Source: Promicromonosporaceae bacterium (lineage in GTDB: Bacteria; Actinomycetota; Actinomycetes; Actinomycetales; Cellulomonadaceae). Taken from it: a stretch of 60,987 nt of DNA. Within the stretch, counting starts at the first letter, position 1; every line of letters begins with the position of its first letter. The translations under genes and the position numbers were made by a program. The stretch covers positions 1 to 60,987 of the forward strand of contig WRHK01000021.1 of the NCBI GenBank assembly GCA_009783295.1, given 5' to 3'. Below are positions 1 through 8,410 of the stretch, in pieces. The notes under the pieces are model-generated. The model made no database searches. It worked only from the letters and a program-made list of their open reading frames with translations, and was not told where the DNA came from.

Positions 1-259
1 CGAACCCGCACACGTCCAGGGCCGCGCTCGTGGGGAGGTCCCAGACGGCGGCCCCGCCGAGGCACACGACCCGCCCGTGCCCACCCACGACGTCGGCGAG
101 CTGGCCCAGCCAGCGCGGGGGCCGGGCGGTGACGAACACCACCTCGACACCGGCGGCCTCGACCTGCGCCAGCACGCGGCGCGTGCGCGCGGAGACCGTC
201 CCGTCGGCGCGCAGCAGCGTGCCGTCGAGGTCGGTGGCCACCAGGCGGGGGAGCGTCAC
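1..259 (-). CDS. HAD-superfamily hydrolase (Cof-like), partial
   Basis: This is the N-terminal 86 residues of a HAD-type phosphatase whose 3' part lies outside the window. The HAD motif I, with the nucleophilic and acid-base aspartates in DLDGTLL, is at residues 9-15, followed by a helix and a strand ending in FVTARPPRW, the usual motif II region of Cof/YbiV-type sugar or nucleotide phosphatases. The GTG start shares the bases GTGA with the yajQ stop, so the two are translationally coupled. The fold is clear; the substrate cannot be told. Confidence 0.82.
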   Translation of the reverse strand, partial: MTLPRLVATDLDGTLLRADGTVSARTRRVLAQVEAAGVEVVFVTARPPRWLGQLADVVGGHGRVVCLGGAAVWDLPTSAALDVCGF

Positions 260-750
260 CGGTAGTTGGTGTACTGCAGGGCGACGTCCAGGTCGGAGCC
301 CTTGAGCAGCGCGATCACGGTCTGCAGGTCGTCGCGGGACTTGCTGGTGACGCGCACCTCGTCGCCCGTGATCTGCGTCTTGACGGCCTTGGGGCCCTCG
401 TCGCGGATGATCTTGGTGATCTTCTTCGCGTTCTCGCTGCTCAGGCCCTCCTTGACCGTGGCGGCCAGGCGGTACTCCTTGCCCGAGGGCTTGGGCTCCT
501 TGTCGCCCGTGTCGAGGGCCTTGAGGGAGATGCCACGCTTGACCAGCTTGGTCTCGAAGACGTCGAGGATCGCCAGCACGCGCTCGGCCGAGTTGGCCAC
601 CATGAGGACGGACTCGCCGCTCCACGCGATCGAGGCGCCCACGTTCTTGAAGTCGTAGCGCTGCGCGATCTCCTTGGACGCCTGGTTGAGGGCGTTGTCG
701 ACCTCCTGGCGGTCGACCTTGGAGACGATGTCGAACGACGAGTCGGCCAC
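256..750 (-). CDS. yajQ: YajQ family nucleotide-binding protein (DUF520)
   Basis: A 164-residue cytoplasmic protein of the YajQ family, about the same length as E. coli YajQ (163). The family has two RRM-like alpha/beta domains and binds nucleotides, including cyclic di-GMP in some species. The N-terminal [19 protein letters not shown] stretch and the C-terminal LQ.TNYR end are typical. I chose the GTG at 750: it has a GGAG ribosome site upstream and gives the canonical N-terminus. A longer in-frame ATG at 819 would add 23 unconserved residues. It overlaps the downstream HAD gene by 4 bases. Confidence 0.9.
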   Translation of the reverse strand: MADSSFDIVSKVDRQEVDNALNQASKEIAQRYDFKNVGASIAWSGESVLMVANSAERVLAILDVFETKLVKRGISLKALDTGDKEPKPSGKEYRLAATVKEGLSSENAKKITKIIRDEGPKAVKTQITGDEVRVTSKSRDDLQTVIALLKGSDLDVALQYTNYR

Positions 751-814
751 GATGGGGCTCCTTCGGCTCGGGGAGTGGTGTCCGCCACCACGGTACTGGT
801 GGGGGCGTCGCGAT

Positions 815-844
815 TTCACGCGCAGGCCGATCGCGGGCTATGGT
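815..844 (+). promoter_or_regulatory. Candidate promoter for tRNA-Tyr
   Basis: TTCACG (815-820), an 18-base spacer and TATGGT (839-844) lie about 30 bases before the mature tRNA-Tyr. Hexamers and spacing fit a housekeeping sigma promoter. This is a prediction from sequence only. Confidence 0.5.
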
Positions 845-874
845 TGGCCCCGCCCTGCAGTGCATGCAGGGCGC

Positions 875-955
875 GCCAGGTTGCCCGAGCGGCCAATGGG
901 ATCTGACTGTAAATCAGACGCGAAAGCTTCGGGGGTTCGAATCCCTCACCTGGCA
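875..955 (+). tRNA. tRNA-Tyr (GTA)
   Basis: An 81-base class II tRNA. The acceptor stem is GCCAGGT paired with ACCTGGC, the anticodon loop CTGTAAA gives GTA (909-911), there is a long variable arm, and the T arm holds GGTTCGAATCC. The 3' CCA is not encoded (CGCA follows the discriminator A). Confidence 0.95.
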
Positions 956-1029
956 CGCAGTGCGAAGGGTCCGGTCGGACGGCCGGGCCCTTCGTCGTGG
1001 GGGGTCTCTCCCACGGCCCGGAAGGCGAT

Positions 1030-1058
1030 TTCGTAGCCCGCTGGATGCCGTGTAGAGT
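1030..1058 (+). promoter_or_regulatory. Candidate promoter for tRNA-Thr
   Basis: TTCGTA (1030-1035), a 17-base spacer and TAGAGT (1053-1058) lie 10 bases upstream of tRNA-Thr, so transcription would start almost at the tRNA 5' end. Prediction from sequence. Confidence 0.5.
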
Positions 1059-1068
1059 CTTCCCCGCT

Positions 1069-1141
1069 GCCCCGATAGCTCAGTCGGCAGAGCGTCTCCA
1101 TGGTAAGGAGAAGGTCAAGGGTTCGATTCCCTTTCGGGGCT
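1069..1141 (+). tRNA. tRNA-Thr (GGT)
   Basis: A 73-base tRNA with acceptor stem GCCCCGA/TCGGGGC, anticodon loop ATGGTAA (anticodon GGT, reads ACC/ACU) and T loop GGTTCGATTCC. CCA is not encoded. Confidence 0.95.
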
Positions 1142-1207
1142 CTGTGATCATGGCGCGGGGCCGCCCTCGGTACTTCCGGCGGCGGTCTCGCGTTCAGTCA
1201 CGTTTGT

Positions 1208-1281
1208 GGCGGGGTAGCTCAGCTGGTCAGAGCGCACGACTCATAATCGTGAGGTCGCGGGTTCGAGCCCCGCCCTCGCTA
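1208..1281 (+). tRNA. tRNA-Met (CAT), elongator
   Basis: A 74-base tRNA with anticodon loop CTCATAA (CAT) on a CACGA/TCGTG stem. The acceptor stem GGCGGGG/CCTCGCT has two G-U pairs and a normal first pair, and the anticodon stem lacks the three G-C pairs of initiator tRNA, so it is elongator Met. CCA is encoded at 1282-1284. It lies 104 bases before rpmG. Confidence 0.94.
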
Positions 1282-1385
1282 CCACTTCAGTCAGGGTCCT
1301 CACGGACCGACGGCACGACGGCCGGCGTCGTTGCCGACCACGTTTTGCACGGTGCGTCTTCCGGGGGCGCGAGAGGTGACTCACC

Positions 1386-1556
1386 ATGGCTGCCAAGAGC
1401 GCTGACGTCCGCCCGAAGATCACGCTCGCCTGCGTGGACTGCAAGGAGCGGAACTACATCACCAAGAAGAACCGCCGCAACGACCCGGACCGCCTGGAGC
1501 TGCAGAAGTTCTGCCCGCGCTGCGGCAAGCACACGGCGCACCGCGAGACCCGCTGA
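1386..1556 (+). CDS. rpmG: 50S ribosomal protein L33 (zinc form)
   Basis: A 56-residue L33 that is complete from ATG to TGA. It keeps both CxxC pairs (CVDC and CPRC), so it is the zinc-binding C+ paralogue; actinobacteria often encode a C- copy elsewhere for zinc limitation. A GAGAGGTG ribosome site precedes the ATG. It is the first gene of the usual actinobacterial rpmG-HadA-HadB arrangement, with HadA-like 25 bases downstream. Confidence 0.95.
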   Translation: MAAKSADVRPKITLACVDCKERNYITKKNRRNDPDRLELQKFCPRCGKHTAHRETR

Positions 1557-1581
1557 CCGCGGTCCTCTGCGACAACCGAAC

Positions 1582-2037
1582 ATGACGGACACGCTGCCCG
1601 ACGCCGGCTTCGCCGGCCGTGTCTATCCCCCCACCGCGCCCTACGCGGTGGGCCGGGAGAAGCTCCGAGAGTTCGCGGCGGCGGTCGGTGCCCTGCACCC
1701 CGCCCACCACGACCTCGAGGTGGCGCGGGGTCTCGGCTATGCGGACCTGGTCGCTCCCACGACGTTCGCCGTCGTGATCGCCCAGGCGGCGGAGGCGCAG
1801 TACGTCCAGGACCCGGACGCGCGGATCGACTTCTCGCGCGTGGTCCACGCGGACGAGCGCTTCACGCACCACCGCCCGATCGTCGCCGGCGACGAGCTCG
1901 TGACGGTGCTGCACGTCGACAAGGTCGTCCACCGCGCGGGCATCGCCATGGTCACGACCCGCTGCGAGATCGCCGCGGGGGACCAGCCCGTCGCCACCGT
2001 CGTCTCGACGCTCGCCGTGAGGGGTGAGGACAAGTGA
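1582..2037 (+). CDS. HadA-like FAS1-type dehydratase domain protein
   Basis: A 151-residue hotdog-fold protein of the MaoC_dehydrat_N / UPF0336 family, the non-catalytic partner in HadAB-type (3R)-hydroxyacyl dehydratases. It shows the family pattern of an N-terminal YAVGREKLREFAAAVG helix, VAPTTFAVVI and a central FTHHRPIVAGDEL strand pair, and lacks the hydratase D-x-N-x-x-H motif that its neighbour has. Its TGA overlaps the next gene's GTG by 4 bases, which fits a stoichiometric heterodimer. In mycobacteria HadAB acts in FAS-II; no mycolate genes are visible here, so the acyl substrate is unknown. Confidence 0.85.
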   Translation: MTDTLPDAGFAGRVYPPTAPYAVGREKLREFAAAVGALHPAHHDLEVARGLGYADLVAPTTFAVVIAQAAEAQYVQDPDARIDFSRVVHADERFTHHRPIVAGDELVTVLHVDKVVHRAGIAMVTTRCEIAAGDQPVATVVSTLAVRGEDK

Positions 2038-2456
2038 CCCGCCCCGTTCTCGACGACCTCGCCGTCGGCGACGTCGTCGCCACCCGCACGCTGGAGCTCG
2101 ACCGGCCGCGCCTGGTCCGCTACGCCGGCGCGAGCGGCGACTTCAACCGCATCCACTGGGACGAGGCGTTCGCCACGGGCGTCGGCCTGCCGAACGTGAT
2201 CGTGCACGGCATGCTCACGATGGGCGCCGCCGTCGGCGTCGTCGAGGAGTGGGCCGGCGACCCCGGCGCCGTGGTCGACTACCAGACGCGCTTCACGCGC
2301 CCCGTCCCGGTGCCCGCCACCGAGGTCGTGCTGGTCGAGGTCAGCGCCGCCGTCGGCGCGGTCGACGCCGAGGCCCGCACCGTGCGCGTCGACCTGACGG
2401 TCACGCACGAGGGCGCGAAGGTGCTGGGCAAGGCCCAGGCCGTCGTCCAGCTCTAG
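2034..2456 (+). CDS. HadB-like MaoC family hydratase/dehydratase
   Basis: A 140-residue MaoC-type hotdog protein carrying the catalytic hydratase motif (GDFNRIHWDEAFA, followed by GLPNVIVHGMLTMG) near residues 36-65. It is the catalytic half of the HadAB-like dehydratase and should add or remove water at 3-hydroxyacyl thioesters. It starts with GTG inside the stop of the preceding subunit. It ends 30 bases before the convergent LacI gene, with a shared hairpin between. Confidence 0.87.
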   Translation: MTRPVLDDLAVGDVVATRTLELDRPRLVRYAGASGDFNRIHWDEAFATGVGLPNVIVHGMLTMGAAVGVVEEWAGDPGAVVDYQTRFTRPVPVPATEVVLVEVSAAVGAVDAEARTVRVDLTVTHEGAKVLGKAQAVVQL

Positions 2457-2470
2457 ACAGTCCTTCCGGC

Positions 2471-2506
2471 CGGGGCCGGTGCCGCGTCAGCGCGGTGCCG
2501 GCCCCG
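2471..2506. terminator. Bidirectional hairpin between HadB-like and lacI-type genes
   Basis: CGGGGCCGG (2471-2479) pairs with CCGGCCCCG (2498-2506). An inner CCGCG/CGCGG stem closes a TCAG loop, with a 2-base mismatch between the stems. It lies between two converging genes and contains the LacI gene's stop codon. There is no T tract, as is common in high-GC actinobacteria. Confidence 0.55.
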
Positions 2507-3566
2507 TCGTCGTCCCCTGGACCAGGCGCACCGGCAGGGTCACGGCCGTGGGCTCGTCGCCCGCGAGCAGGCCCAGCACGGCGCGGCCGAGCGCCGCGCC
2601 CTTCTCGCCCAGCGGCTGGTGCACGCTCGTGAGCACGTCGGGGGAGAGCCACGGCAGGTCCAGGCCGTCGAACCCGGCGATCGACACGTCCTCCGGCACG
2701 CGCAGGCCCAGCTCGCGGGCCGCGATGACCGCCCCGGCGGCCAGCAGGTCGGACTGCGCGAAGATCGCCGTCGGACGCTCCGAGTCCGGCACCCACTCGC
2801 CCAGGATCGCCATGGCGGCGTCCCGCCCGTGCTCCACGAGCGACGCGGGCGTCTCCCACGTGAACACGGGCTCGACCACGTCGCGCACGCCGGCCAGGCG
2901 GTTCGACGACGGCGTGCGGTCGGCCTGCGCCAGGCGCTGGGCGTCGACGGGGCCGGTGCGCTCCTCGCGGCCGAACGGCAGCGCGATCTCTGCGATGCGC
3001 GTGTGACCCAGCGCGACCAGGTGGCGGATCGCCTCCGCAGAGCCGGCGCGGTCCTCGATCGCCACGAGCGGCGCGCCCTCCACGGGTCGCCCCTCGCCGA
3101 CGACGACGCGCACGCCGCGCCGCTGCAGCGCCTCGAGGTTCGGGTCGTCCGTGACCACGCCCCACACGAGCACCGCGACGTCCATCGCCGCCGACGCCAC
3201 CAGCGGGTCCACGGGAACGCCCTCGACGCGGCTGGTGCCCGGCACCAGCAGCACGCCCAGGCCCTGCTCGCCGAGCACCTGCATGAGCCCGTCGAGCACC
3301 TTGACCGACACCGGGTCACGGAACGCGCGCCCCGGGTTGTCACCGATGATGACGCCCACGATGCCCGAGCGGCCGGAGCGCAGCTGCCGCCCCAGCGGGT
3401 TGGGGCCGGAGTAGGCGAGCTCGGCCGCGGCGGCGAGCACGCGGTCGCGCGTCTCCGGGGTGATCGGGCCGGCGCCGGAGAAGGCGAGCGACGCCGTCGA
3501 GACGGACACCCCGGCACGCTCGGCCACCCGCGCCAGCGTGGGGCGGCCGGCGTTGTTGCGGGTCAT
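2487..3566 (-). CDS. LacI family transcriptional regulator
   Basis: A 359-residue LacI/GalR regulator. The N-terminal helix-turn-helix (PTLARVAERAGVSVSTASLAFSG, about residues 9-31) and hinge helix (about 45-60, NPLGRQLRSG) bind DNA. Residues 67-340 form a periplasmic-binding-protein-like effector domain (GVIIGDNPG..., FAQSDLLAAG, SIAGFDGLDLPWLSP, LTSVHQPL). It faces away from the MFS permease across a 118-base gap with a candidate operator, so it probably controls that permease and itself. The effector is likely a sugar or nucleoside but cannot be identified. Confidence 0.88.
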   Translation of the reverse strand: MTRNNAGRPTLARVAERAGVSVSTASLAFSGAGPITPETRDRVLAAAAELAYSGPNPLGRQLRSGRSGIVGVIIGDNPGRAFRDPVSVKVLDGLMQVLGEQGLGVLLVPGTSRVEGVPVDPLVASAAMDVAVLVWGVVTDDPNLEALQRRGVRVVVGEGRPVEGAPLVAIEDRAGSAEAIRHLVALGHTRIAEIALPFGREERTGPVDAQRLAQADRTPSSNRLAGVRDVVEPVFTWETPASLVEHGRDAAMAILGEWVPDSERPTAIFAQSDLLAAGAVIAARELGLRVPEDVSIAGFDGLDLPWLSPDVLTSVHQPLGEKGAALGRAVLGLLAGDEPTAVTLPVRLVQGTTTGPAPR

Positions 3567-3640
3567 CGGGTCTCCTGTCGTCGCGCGGCCCGGGACGGGG
3601 TCGCGTGGCGTGAGCCTACCCGCGGGCCCGAGCGCTGTCG

Positions 3641-3652
3641 CGAATCGATTTG
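3641..3652. promoter_or_regulatory. Candidate LacI-family operator
   Basis: CGAATCGATTTG is a near-perfect 12-base palindrome centred on CG (one mismatched pair), the centre typical of LacI-family sites. It lies in the divergent region between the LacI gene (start 3566) and the MFS gene (start 3685). Inferred from symmetry and position only. Confidence 0.35.
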
Positions 3653-3684
3653 ACGTGGCGCGCGGCAGCGGCGACCGTCACCTG

Positions 3685-4935
3685 GTGAGCACGAACGTCT
3701 CGTCCTCGGACGACCCCTCCGCGCTGCGTCGCACCACCCGGGCCGCCTGGGCGGTGTTCGTCGTCTTCGCCGCCAGCGGCGCCACCTTCGCCACCTGGGC
3801 GTCCCGCGTGCCCGCCGTGCGCGACGCCCTCGGCTTCTCCGGCGGCCAGATGGGCCTGCTGCTGCTCACGGGGGCCATCGGCTCCGTCGCCGCGCTGCCG
3901 CTCTCGGGCGTCATCACGTCGCGGCTGGGCGCCGCGCGCGCCGTCGCCACGTTCGCGCTGGTCGGGGCCGCGGGGTACGCGCTGGTGTGCGTGGGCGTCG
4001 GCACGACGACGCCGCTCGCCGTCCGGGCCGGCCTGCTCGTCGCGGGCGTGGGGATCGGCGTGTGGGACGCGGCGATGAACCTGGAGGGCGCCGTCGTCGA
4101 GCAGCGGCTGGGGCGTTCGATCATGCCGCGGTTCCACGCCGGCTTCTCGCTCGGCACCGTGGCCGGCGCGGCGGTCGGCGCGCTCGTGGCGCACGCGCAC
4201 GTCCCCTTCGTGTGGCACGTCGGCGTCGGTGTCGCGCTGACCACCCTCGTGGCCCTCGCCGGGGTGCGCGGGTTCGTGTCGACGCCGCCCGGTGGGGTGC
4301 CGCAGCCCGCCGCCGACGGCCTCGACCCGGCCGAGGCGGCCCCCGTGCACGGGCTGCGCGACTCGCTGGCGGCCTGGCGCGAGCCGCGCACGCTGCTGGT
4401 CGGAGTCGTGGTGCTCGCCGCCGCCCTGACCGAGGGCGCGGCCAACGACTGGACCGGCCTGTCCCTCGTGGACGGGTTCGGCGCCACCCAGGCGACGGGC
4501 GCGTTCGGGCTCGCGCTGTTCCTCACCGCCATGACCCTCACGCGGCTGGCGGGCACCTCGCTGATCGACCGGTTCGGCCGCGTCGCCGTGCTGCGGGTCA
4601 GCGCGCTCGCCGCGCTGGTGGGCGTGGGGCTGTTCGCGTTCGCGCCGTGGCTCTGGCTCGCCATGGCCGCGAGCCTGCTGTGGGGCGCCTCGGCGGCGCT
4701 CGGCTTCCCGCTGGGCATGTCGGCGGCGTCGGACGACCCGCGGCGGGCCGCCATGCGCGTCGCCGTCGTCTCGACCATCGGGTACGCGGCGTTCTTCGTC
4801 GGGCCGGCCCTCATCGGGTTCGTCGCCGACCACGTCGGGTACCGCCACGCGCTGTCCGTCATCGGGCTGCCCGTGGTCGTCGGGCTGCTGCTGGCGGGGA
4901 GCGCGCGACCGCTCGTCCGTCGCGCGCACGAGTGA
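3685..4935 (+). CDS. MFS transporter
   Basis: A 416-residue major facilitator with about 12 hydrophobic segments in two halves. The first half begins at AAWAVFVVFAASGATFATWASRVPAVRDALGF and the second after a central loop near residues 205-230. Several residues recall the YbjJ/FucP-like group (ASRVPAVRDALG; VWDAAMNLEGAVVE), but the substrate is unknown. I chose the GTG at 3685; a GTG at 3655 is possible, and neither has a clear ribosome site. It is probably under the divergent LacI regulator. murB follows 39 bases downstream. Confidence 0.83.
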   Translation: MSTNVSSSDDPSALRRTTRAAWAVFVVFAASGATFATWASRVPAVRDALGFSGGQMGLLLLTGAIGSVAALPLSGVITSRLGAARAVATFALVGAAGYALVCVGVGTTTPLAVRAGLLVAGVGIGVWDAAMNLEGAVVEQRLGRSIMPRFHAGFSLGTVAGAAVGALVAHAHVPFVWHVGVGVALTTLVALAGVRGFVSTPPGGVPQPAADGLDPAEAAPVHGLRDSLAAWREPRTLLVGVVVLAAALTEGAANDWTGLSLVDGFGATQATGAFGLALFLTAMTLTRLAGTSLIDRFGRVAVLRVSALAALVGVGLFAFAPWLWLAMAASLLWGASAALGFPLGMSAASDDPRRAAMRVAVVSTIGYAAFFVGPALIGFVADHVGYRHALSVIGLPVVVGLLLAGSARPLVRRAHE

Positions 4936-4974
4936 GGCGCCCCGCGAGGCCCCGCCAGCGCCTACGCTGACCGC

Positions 4975-6147
4975 GTGACGATCTCCACGGACGTTCCCGC
5001 CCTCGCCGACCTCACGACCCTGCGGGTGGGTGGCCCCGCGGACGCCTACGTCGAGGCGTCGACGGAGGCCGAGCTCATCGACACGATCCGCGCCGCGGAC
5101 GACGCCGACCAGCCGCTCCTGGTCGTCGGGCGCGGGTCCAACCTGCTCGTCTCCGACGAGGGCTTCGGCGGCGTCGTGCTGCGCGACGTCCGCAAGGGCA
5201 TCCGGCTGGACGAGCAGGACTCGTGCGGCGGGGCCAGCGTGCACGTCGTCGGCGGTCAGGACTGGGACGAGCTCGTGGTCGCCTCCGTCGAGGCCGGCTG
5301 GGTGGGCCTGGAGGCGCTGTCCGGGATCCCCGGCACCGTCGGCGCGGCGCCCGTGCAGAACATCGGCGCGTACGGCCAGGAGGTCTCGCTCGCGATCTCG
5401 AACGTCCGCACGTGGGACCGGCTCCTGGGCCGTGTGCGCACGTTCGCCGTGGGGGAGCTGGGGCTCGGGTACCGCACGTCGCTGCTCAAGCGCACCATGC
5501 GCGGCGCCCCCACGGCCGCCGACCCGCAGGCGCCCTGGTACCCCACGCCGCGCTACGTGGTGCTGGACGTGAACCTGCAGATGCGGCTCGGCACGCTGTC
5601 CGCCCCGATCGCCTACGGCGAGCTCGCCTCGCGCCTGGGCGTCGAGGTCGGCGACCGCGCCCCGCAGGCCGAGGTGCGGGCCGCCGTGCTGGAGCTGCGG
5701 GCGGGCAAGGGCATGCTCGAGGACGGCCGGTTCGGCGTCGCGACCGGCACCGACCACGACCGCTGGTCGGCCGGGTCGTTCTTCACCAACCCCGTGGTCC
5801 CCGCCGACCAGGCCGGCCTGCTCCCCGCCGAGGCCCCGCGCTACCCGGTGCGCTCGTCGCGCCCCGAGACGACGACGGGCCCGAGCCTCGGCGTCGTCGA
5901 CCCCAGCCTGGTCAAGACGAGCGCCGCGTGGCTCATCGACCACGCCGGGTTCGGCAAGGGCTTCGGCGTCGCGGGGCCCGCGAGCGCCGCCACGCTGTCC
6001 ACCAAGCACACGCTCGCGCTCACCAACCGCGGCGGCGCCACGGCCGACGACGTCGTCACGCTGGCCCGCGCGGTGCGCGACGGCGTGCTCGACGCGTTCG
6101 GCGTGGAGCTCGAGCCGGAGCCGGTGCTGGTGGGCGTCAGCCTCTGA
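4975..6147 (+). CDS. murB: UDP-N-acetylmuramate dehydrogenase
   Basis: A 390-residue FAD enzyme that reduces UDP-GlcNAc-enolpyruvate to UDP-MurNAc in the cytoplasm, the second committed step of peptidoglycan precursor synthesis. FAD-binding motifs are GRGSNLLVSD (about 53-62) and the GIPGTVGAAPVQNIGAYGQEV region (about 117-137). Catalytic elements visible are YRTSLLK, the serine in AGSFFTNP and the C-terminal glutamate in LEPEPVLVG. The length and YRTS loop fit the long type I form. GTG start. It is convergent with the L,D-transpeptidase gene 54 bases away. Confidence 0.95.
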   Translation: MTISTDVPALADLTTLRVGGPADAYVEASTEAELIDTIRAADDADQPLLVVGRGSNLLVSDEGFGGVVLRDVRKGIRLDEQDSCGGASVHVVGGQDWDELVVASVEAGWVGLEALSGIPGTVGAAPVQNIGAYGQEVSLAISNVRTWDRLLGRVRTFAVGELGLGYRTSLLKRTMRGAPTAADPQAPWYPTPRYVVLDVNLQMRLGTLSAPIAYGELASRLGVEVGDRAPQAEVRAAVLELRAGKGMLEDGRFGVATGTDHDRWSAGSFFTNPVVPADQAGLLPAEAPRYPVRSSRPETTTGPSLGVVDPSLVKTSAAWLIDHAGFGKGFGVAGPASAATLSTKHTLALTNRGGATADDVVTLARAVRDGVLDAFGVELEPEPVLVGVSL

Positions 6148-6201
6148 CGCCCACCCTGGTCTCCCGGCGCTCGATCCGCCGCCGGTGGTCGAGACCCGTC
6201 G

Positions 6202-7164
6202 TCAGTAGATGACGATCGTGGTCCCGATCGGCATGCCCCACGTGTCCCACAGCCAGTTGATGGCCGAGTTGCTCACGCGCACGCACCCGTGCGAGGCGGG
6301 GTAGGGCGGCACGGAGCCCTCGCCGTGCACGGCCAGGCCGCCGGTGAAGTACTTGGGGCGGAACATGGTGCCGATCTCGAGGGTCGACGTGTGCATGCCG
6401 TTCTCCTGCTTGTACACGTGGAACGTGCCGCGCGGGGTGGTGGCGGTGTACTGGTGCCCGACGGCCTCGAACTTCTTGCCGCTGCCCGTCGAGGCGTTGA
6501 TGACGCGGGTGACGTGCCCGTTGTCGACGGCGAGCAGGATCTGGCGCTCGAGGTCCACCTCGACCACGTGGCCCGACGACGTGCGCGCCTGCGGGACGAC
6601 GCCCGCGTCGAGAGCCTGCTGGGTCTTGGGCCCCACCTTGCCGTCGCGGCTGAGCCCGGCCGCCTTCTGGAACGCCCACACGGCCTGCTGGGTGGACCCG
6701 CCGAACGAGCCGTCCACCGTCGGGACGAAGTAGCCGAGGTCGCGGAGCCGCTGCTGGATCGCGCGCACCTGGTCGCCGGCCGCACCGCGCGACGGGTACG
6801 TCGGGGCGGGCGGCGGGGCCGGGGTGGCGGGCGCCGGTGCGGGGGCGGGCGGTGCGGCCGGCGTGGGGGTCGCGGCGGCGGGGGCGGGCGCGGGGGTCGG
6901 CGCGACCGTCGTCGTCGGGGCGGGCGTCGACGGGTCAGGGGCAGGCATGGTCGGGCTGGCCGGCGCGGTGGAGGCCGGCGGGGCGCTGGAGGCGACGGGC
7001 GCACCGGCGTCGACCGGCAGCGAGGCGGACCCGGCGCCGGGCTGGGCGGACTGCCCCGGCCAGGCGCACCCGGCGAGCGCGAGGACCATCGCCGCGGCCG
7101 CGGCGCGTGACGCGGCGCCGCGGAGGCGGCCTGCTCCCTGGCGGTGCTTTGCTCGGTGCGACAT
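6202..7164 (-). CDS. Lipoprotein L,D-transpeptidase with peptidoglycan-binding domain
   Basis: A 320-residue cell-envelope protein. A lipoprotein signal ends in the lipobox LALAGC (lipidated Cys33). It is followed by a long Pro/Ala/Thr-rich wall-spanning linker (about 35-135), a PG_binding_1 repeat domain (about 140-205, DQVRAIQQRLRDLGYF) and a YkuD catalytic domain with the active-site motif SHGCVRVSN (His292, Cys294). It should form 3-3 or anchoring cross-links from tetrapeptide donors. The ATG at 7164 has an AAGGGG ribosome site; an upstream ATG at 7218 would spoil the signal peptide. Confidence 0.92.
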   Translation of the reverse strand: MSHRAKHRQGAGRLRGAASRAAAAAMVLALAGCAWPGQSAQPGAGSASLPVDAGAPVASSAPPASTAPASPTMPAPDPSTPAPTTTVAPTPAPAPAAATPTPAAPPAPAPAPATPAPPPAPTYPSRGAAGDQVRAIQQRLRDLGYFVPTVDGSFGGSTQQAVWAFQKAAGLSRDGKVGPKTQQALDAGVVPQARTSSGHVVEVDLERQILLAVDNGHVTRVINASTGSGKKFEAVGHQYTATTPRGTFHVYKQENGMHTSTLEIGTMFRPKYFTGGLAVHGEGSVPPYPASHGCVRVSNSAINWLWDTWGMPIGTTIVIY

Positions 7165-7362
7165 CGTGCCCCTTCGTCTCTGCGGCGCGCACGCCGCCGT
7201 CCCCGTCCACGGTGGCACCGAACCGGCGTCGGCGCCCTGGAGCGGGCCGAGCGTCCCAGCGATCGGAATGCATCCGTGACCTCGGCAACCTCTCCTCCCT
7301 ATGACGTCTCCCGAGGTCGGAACGTTGCGCCGGGCACCGGGTGAAATGGGAGGAAAGGGACG

Positions 7363-8385
7363 TCACGCCGGTGCGGCGAGCCAGTCGTCGACGCCGGCGA
7401 GCATGCGGGCCTTGCTGGGCTCCGACGCCCGGCTCGCCCGGATCGACCCGCGCGCCAGCCCGGCGAGCGCCGCGTCGTCGAACCCGTGCACCGTGCGGGC
7501 GGCCTCGTACTGGTCCACCAGGCGCGAGCCGAACAGCAGCGGGTCGTCCGCGCCGAGCGCCACGGTCGCCCCGGCGTCCACCAGGGACCGCACCGGCACC
7601 GCAGCGAGGTCGGGGTACACGCCCAGACCCACGTTCGACGCCGGGCACACCTCCAGCGCGATCCCGCGCGCCACGACGGACTCGAGCACGGCCCGGTCCT
7701 CGACGGAGCGCACCCCGTGGCCGAGCCGGTCCGGCACGAGCGCCTCCACGAGGGTGCCCACGTGGTCGGCGCCCAGCAGCTCGCCGCCGTGCGGAACGGA
7801 TGCCAGCCCGGCGGCGCGCGCGATCCGGAACGCCGGCCCGAACGCCTCCGTGTCGCCCGAGCGTTCGTCGTTGCTCAGCCCGAACCCCACCACCTCGCCG
7901 GGGCCGTCGCCCGCGTACCGGGCCGCGAGCCGGGCCAGCGCCCGCGCGTCCAGGGGGTGCCGCATCCGGCTCGCCGCGACGACCACCGCCACCTCGAGCC
8001 CGTGCGCGGCGCTCGCGGCCTTCGCGGCGTCGAGCACGATCTCGACCGCCGGCGTGATCCCGCCCACGAACGGGGCGTACGACGTCGGGTCCACCTGCAG
8101 CTCCAGCCGCACGGACCCCTCGGCGGCGTCGGCGGCCGCAGCCTCGTCGACGACGCGGCGCATCACCGCCTCCGACCGCACGCAGGCGCGCGCGGCGTCG
8201 TACAGGCGCTGGAAGCGGAACCAGCCGCGCTCGGTCGCGGGGACGCGCAGCGGGTCGCCGTCGAGCAGCGCCGACGGCACGCGCACGCCCTGCTCCCGCG
8301 CGATCTCGCGCAGCGACGGGACGCTCAGGGACCCGGTGAAGTGCAGGTGGAGGTGCGCCTTCGGCAGCCGGGCGAGGTCACGCAT
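7363..8385 (-). CDS. Adenosine deaminase family protein
   Basis: A 340-residue metal-dependent amidohydrolase of the adenosine/adenine/AMP deaminase family. The zinc ligands and catalytic residues are recognisable: HLHLHFTGS (residues 11-19), PHGGE (proton-donor Glu), RLGHGVRS, VCPASNV and GADDPLLF. In classical Add the first motif is ELHxHLxG; here His replaces the Glu, so deamination of adenosine itself is likely but not assured. It lies 25 bases after the response regulator on the same strand, as the last gene of the ABC/two-component operon. Confidence 0.85.
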   Translation of the reverse strand: MRDLARLPKAHLHLHFTGSLSVPSLREIAREQGVRVPSALLDGDPLRVPATERGWFRFQRLYDAARACVRSEAVMRRVVDEAAAADAAEGSVRLELQVDPTSYAPFVGGITPAVEIVLDAAKAASAAHGLEVAVVVAASRMRHPLDARALARLAARYAGDGPGEVVGFGLSNDERSGDTEAFGPAFRIARAAGLASVPHGGELLGADHVGTLVEALVPDRLGHGVRSVEDRAVLESVVARGIALEVCPASNVGLGVYPDLAAVPVRSLVDAGATVALGADDPLLFGSRLVDQYEAARTVHGFDDAALAGLARGSIRASRASEPSKARMLAGVDDWLAAPA

Positions 8386-8410
8386 CGGTGCAGTCTCGCA
8401 CCTCGGGCGC

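Noticed and set aside
997-1581. An open frame running through tRNA-Thr, tRNA-Met and rpmG
   Set aside because: It overlaps three certain RNA/protein genes in another frame; only its end, from 1582, is the HadA-like gene.
7165-7362. Cyclic di-AMP (ydaO-type) riboswitch before the L,D-transpeptidase
   Set aside because: I looked because such switches often precede wall enzymes in actinobacteria. The GGGTGAA-like element is on the wrong strand and the other conserved segments are not visible.
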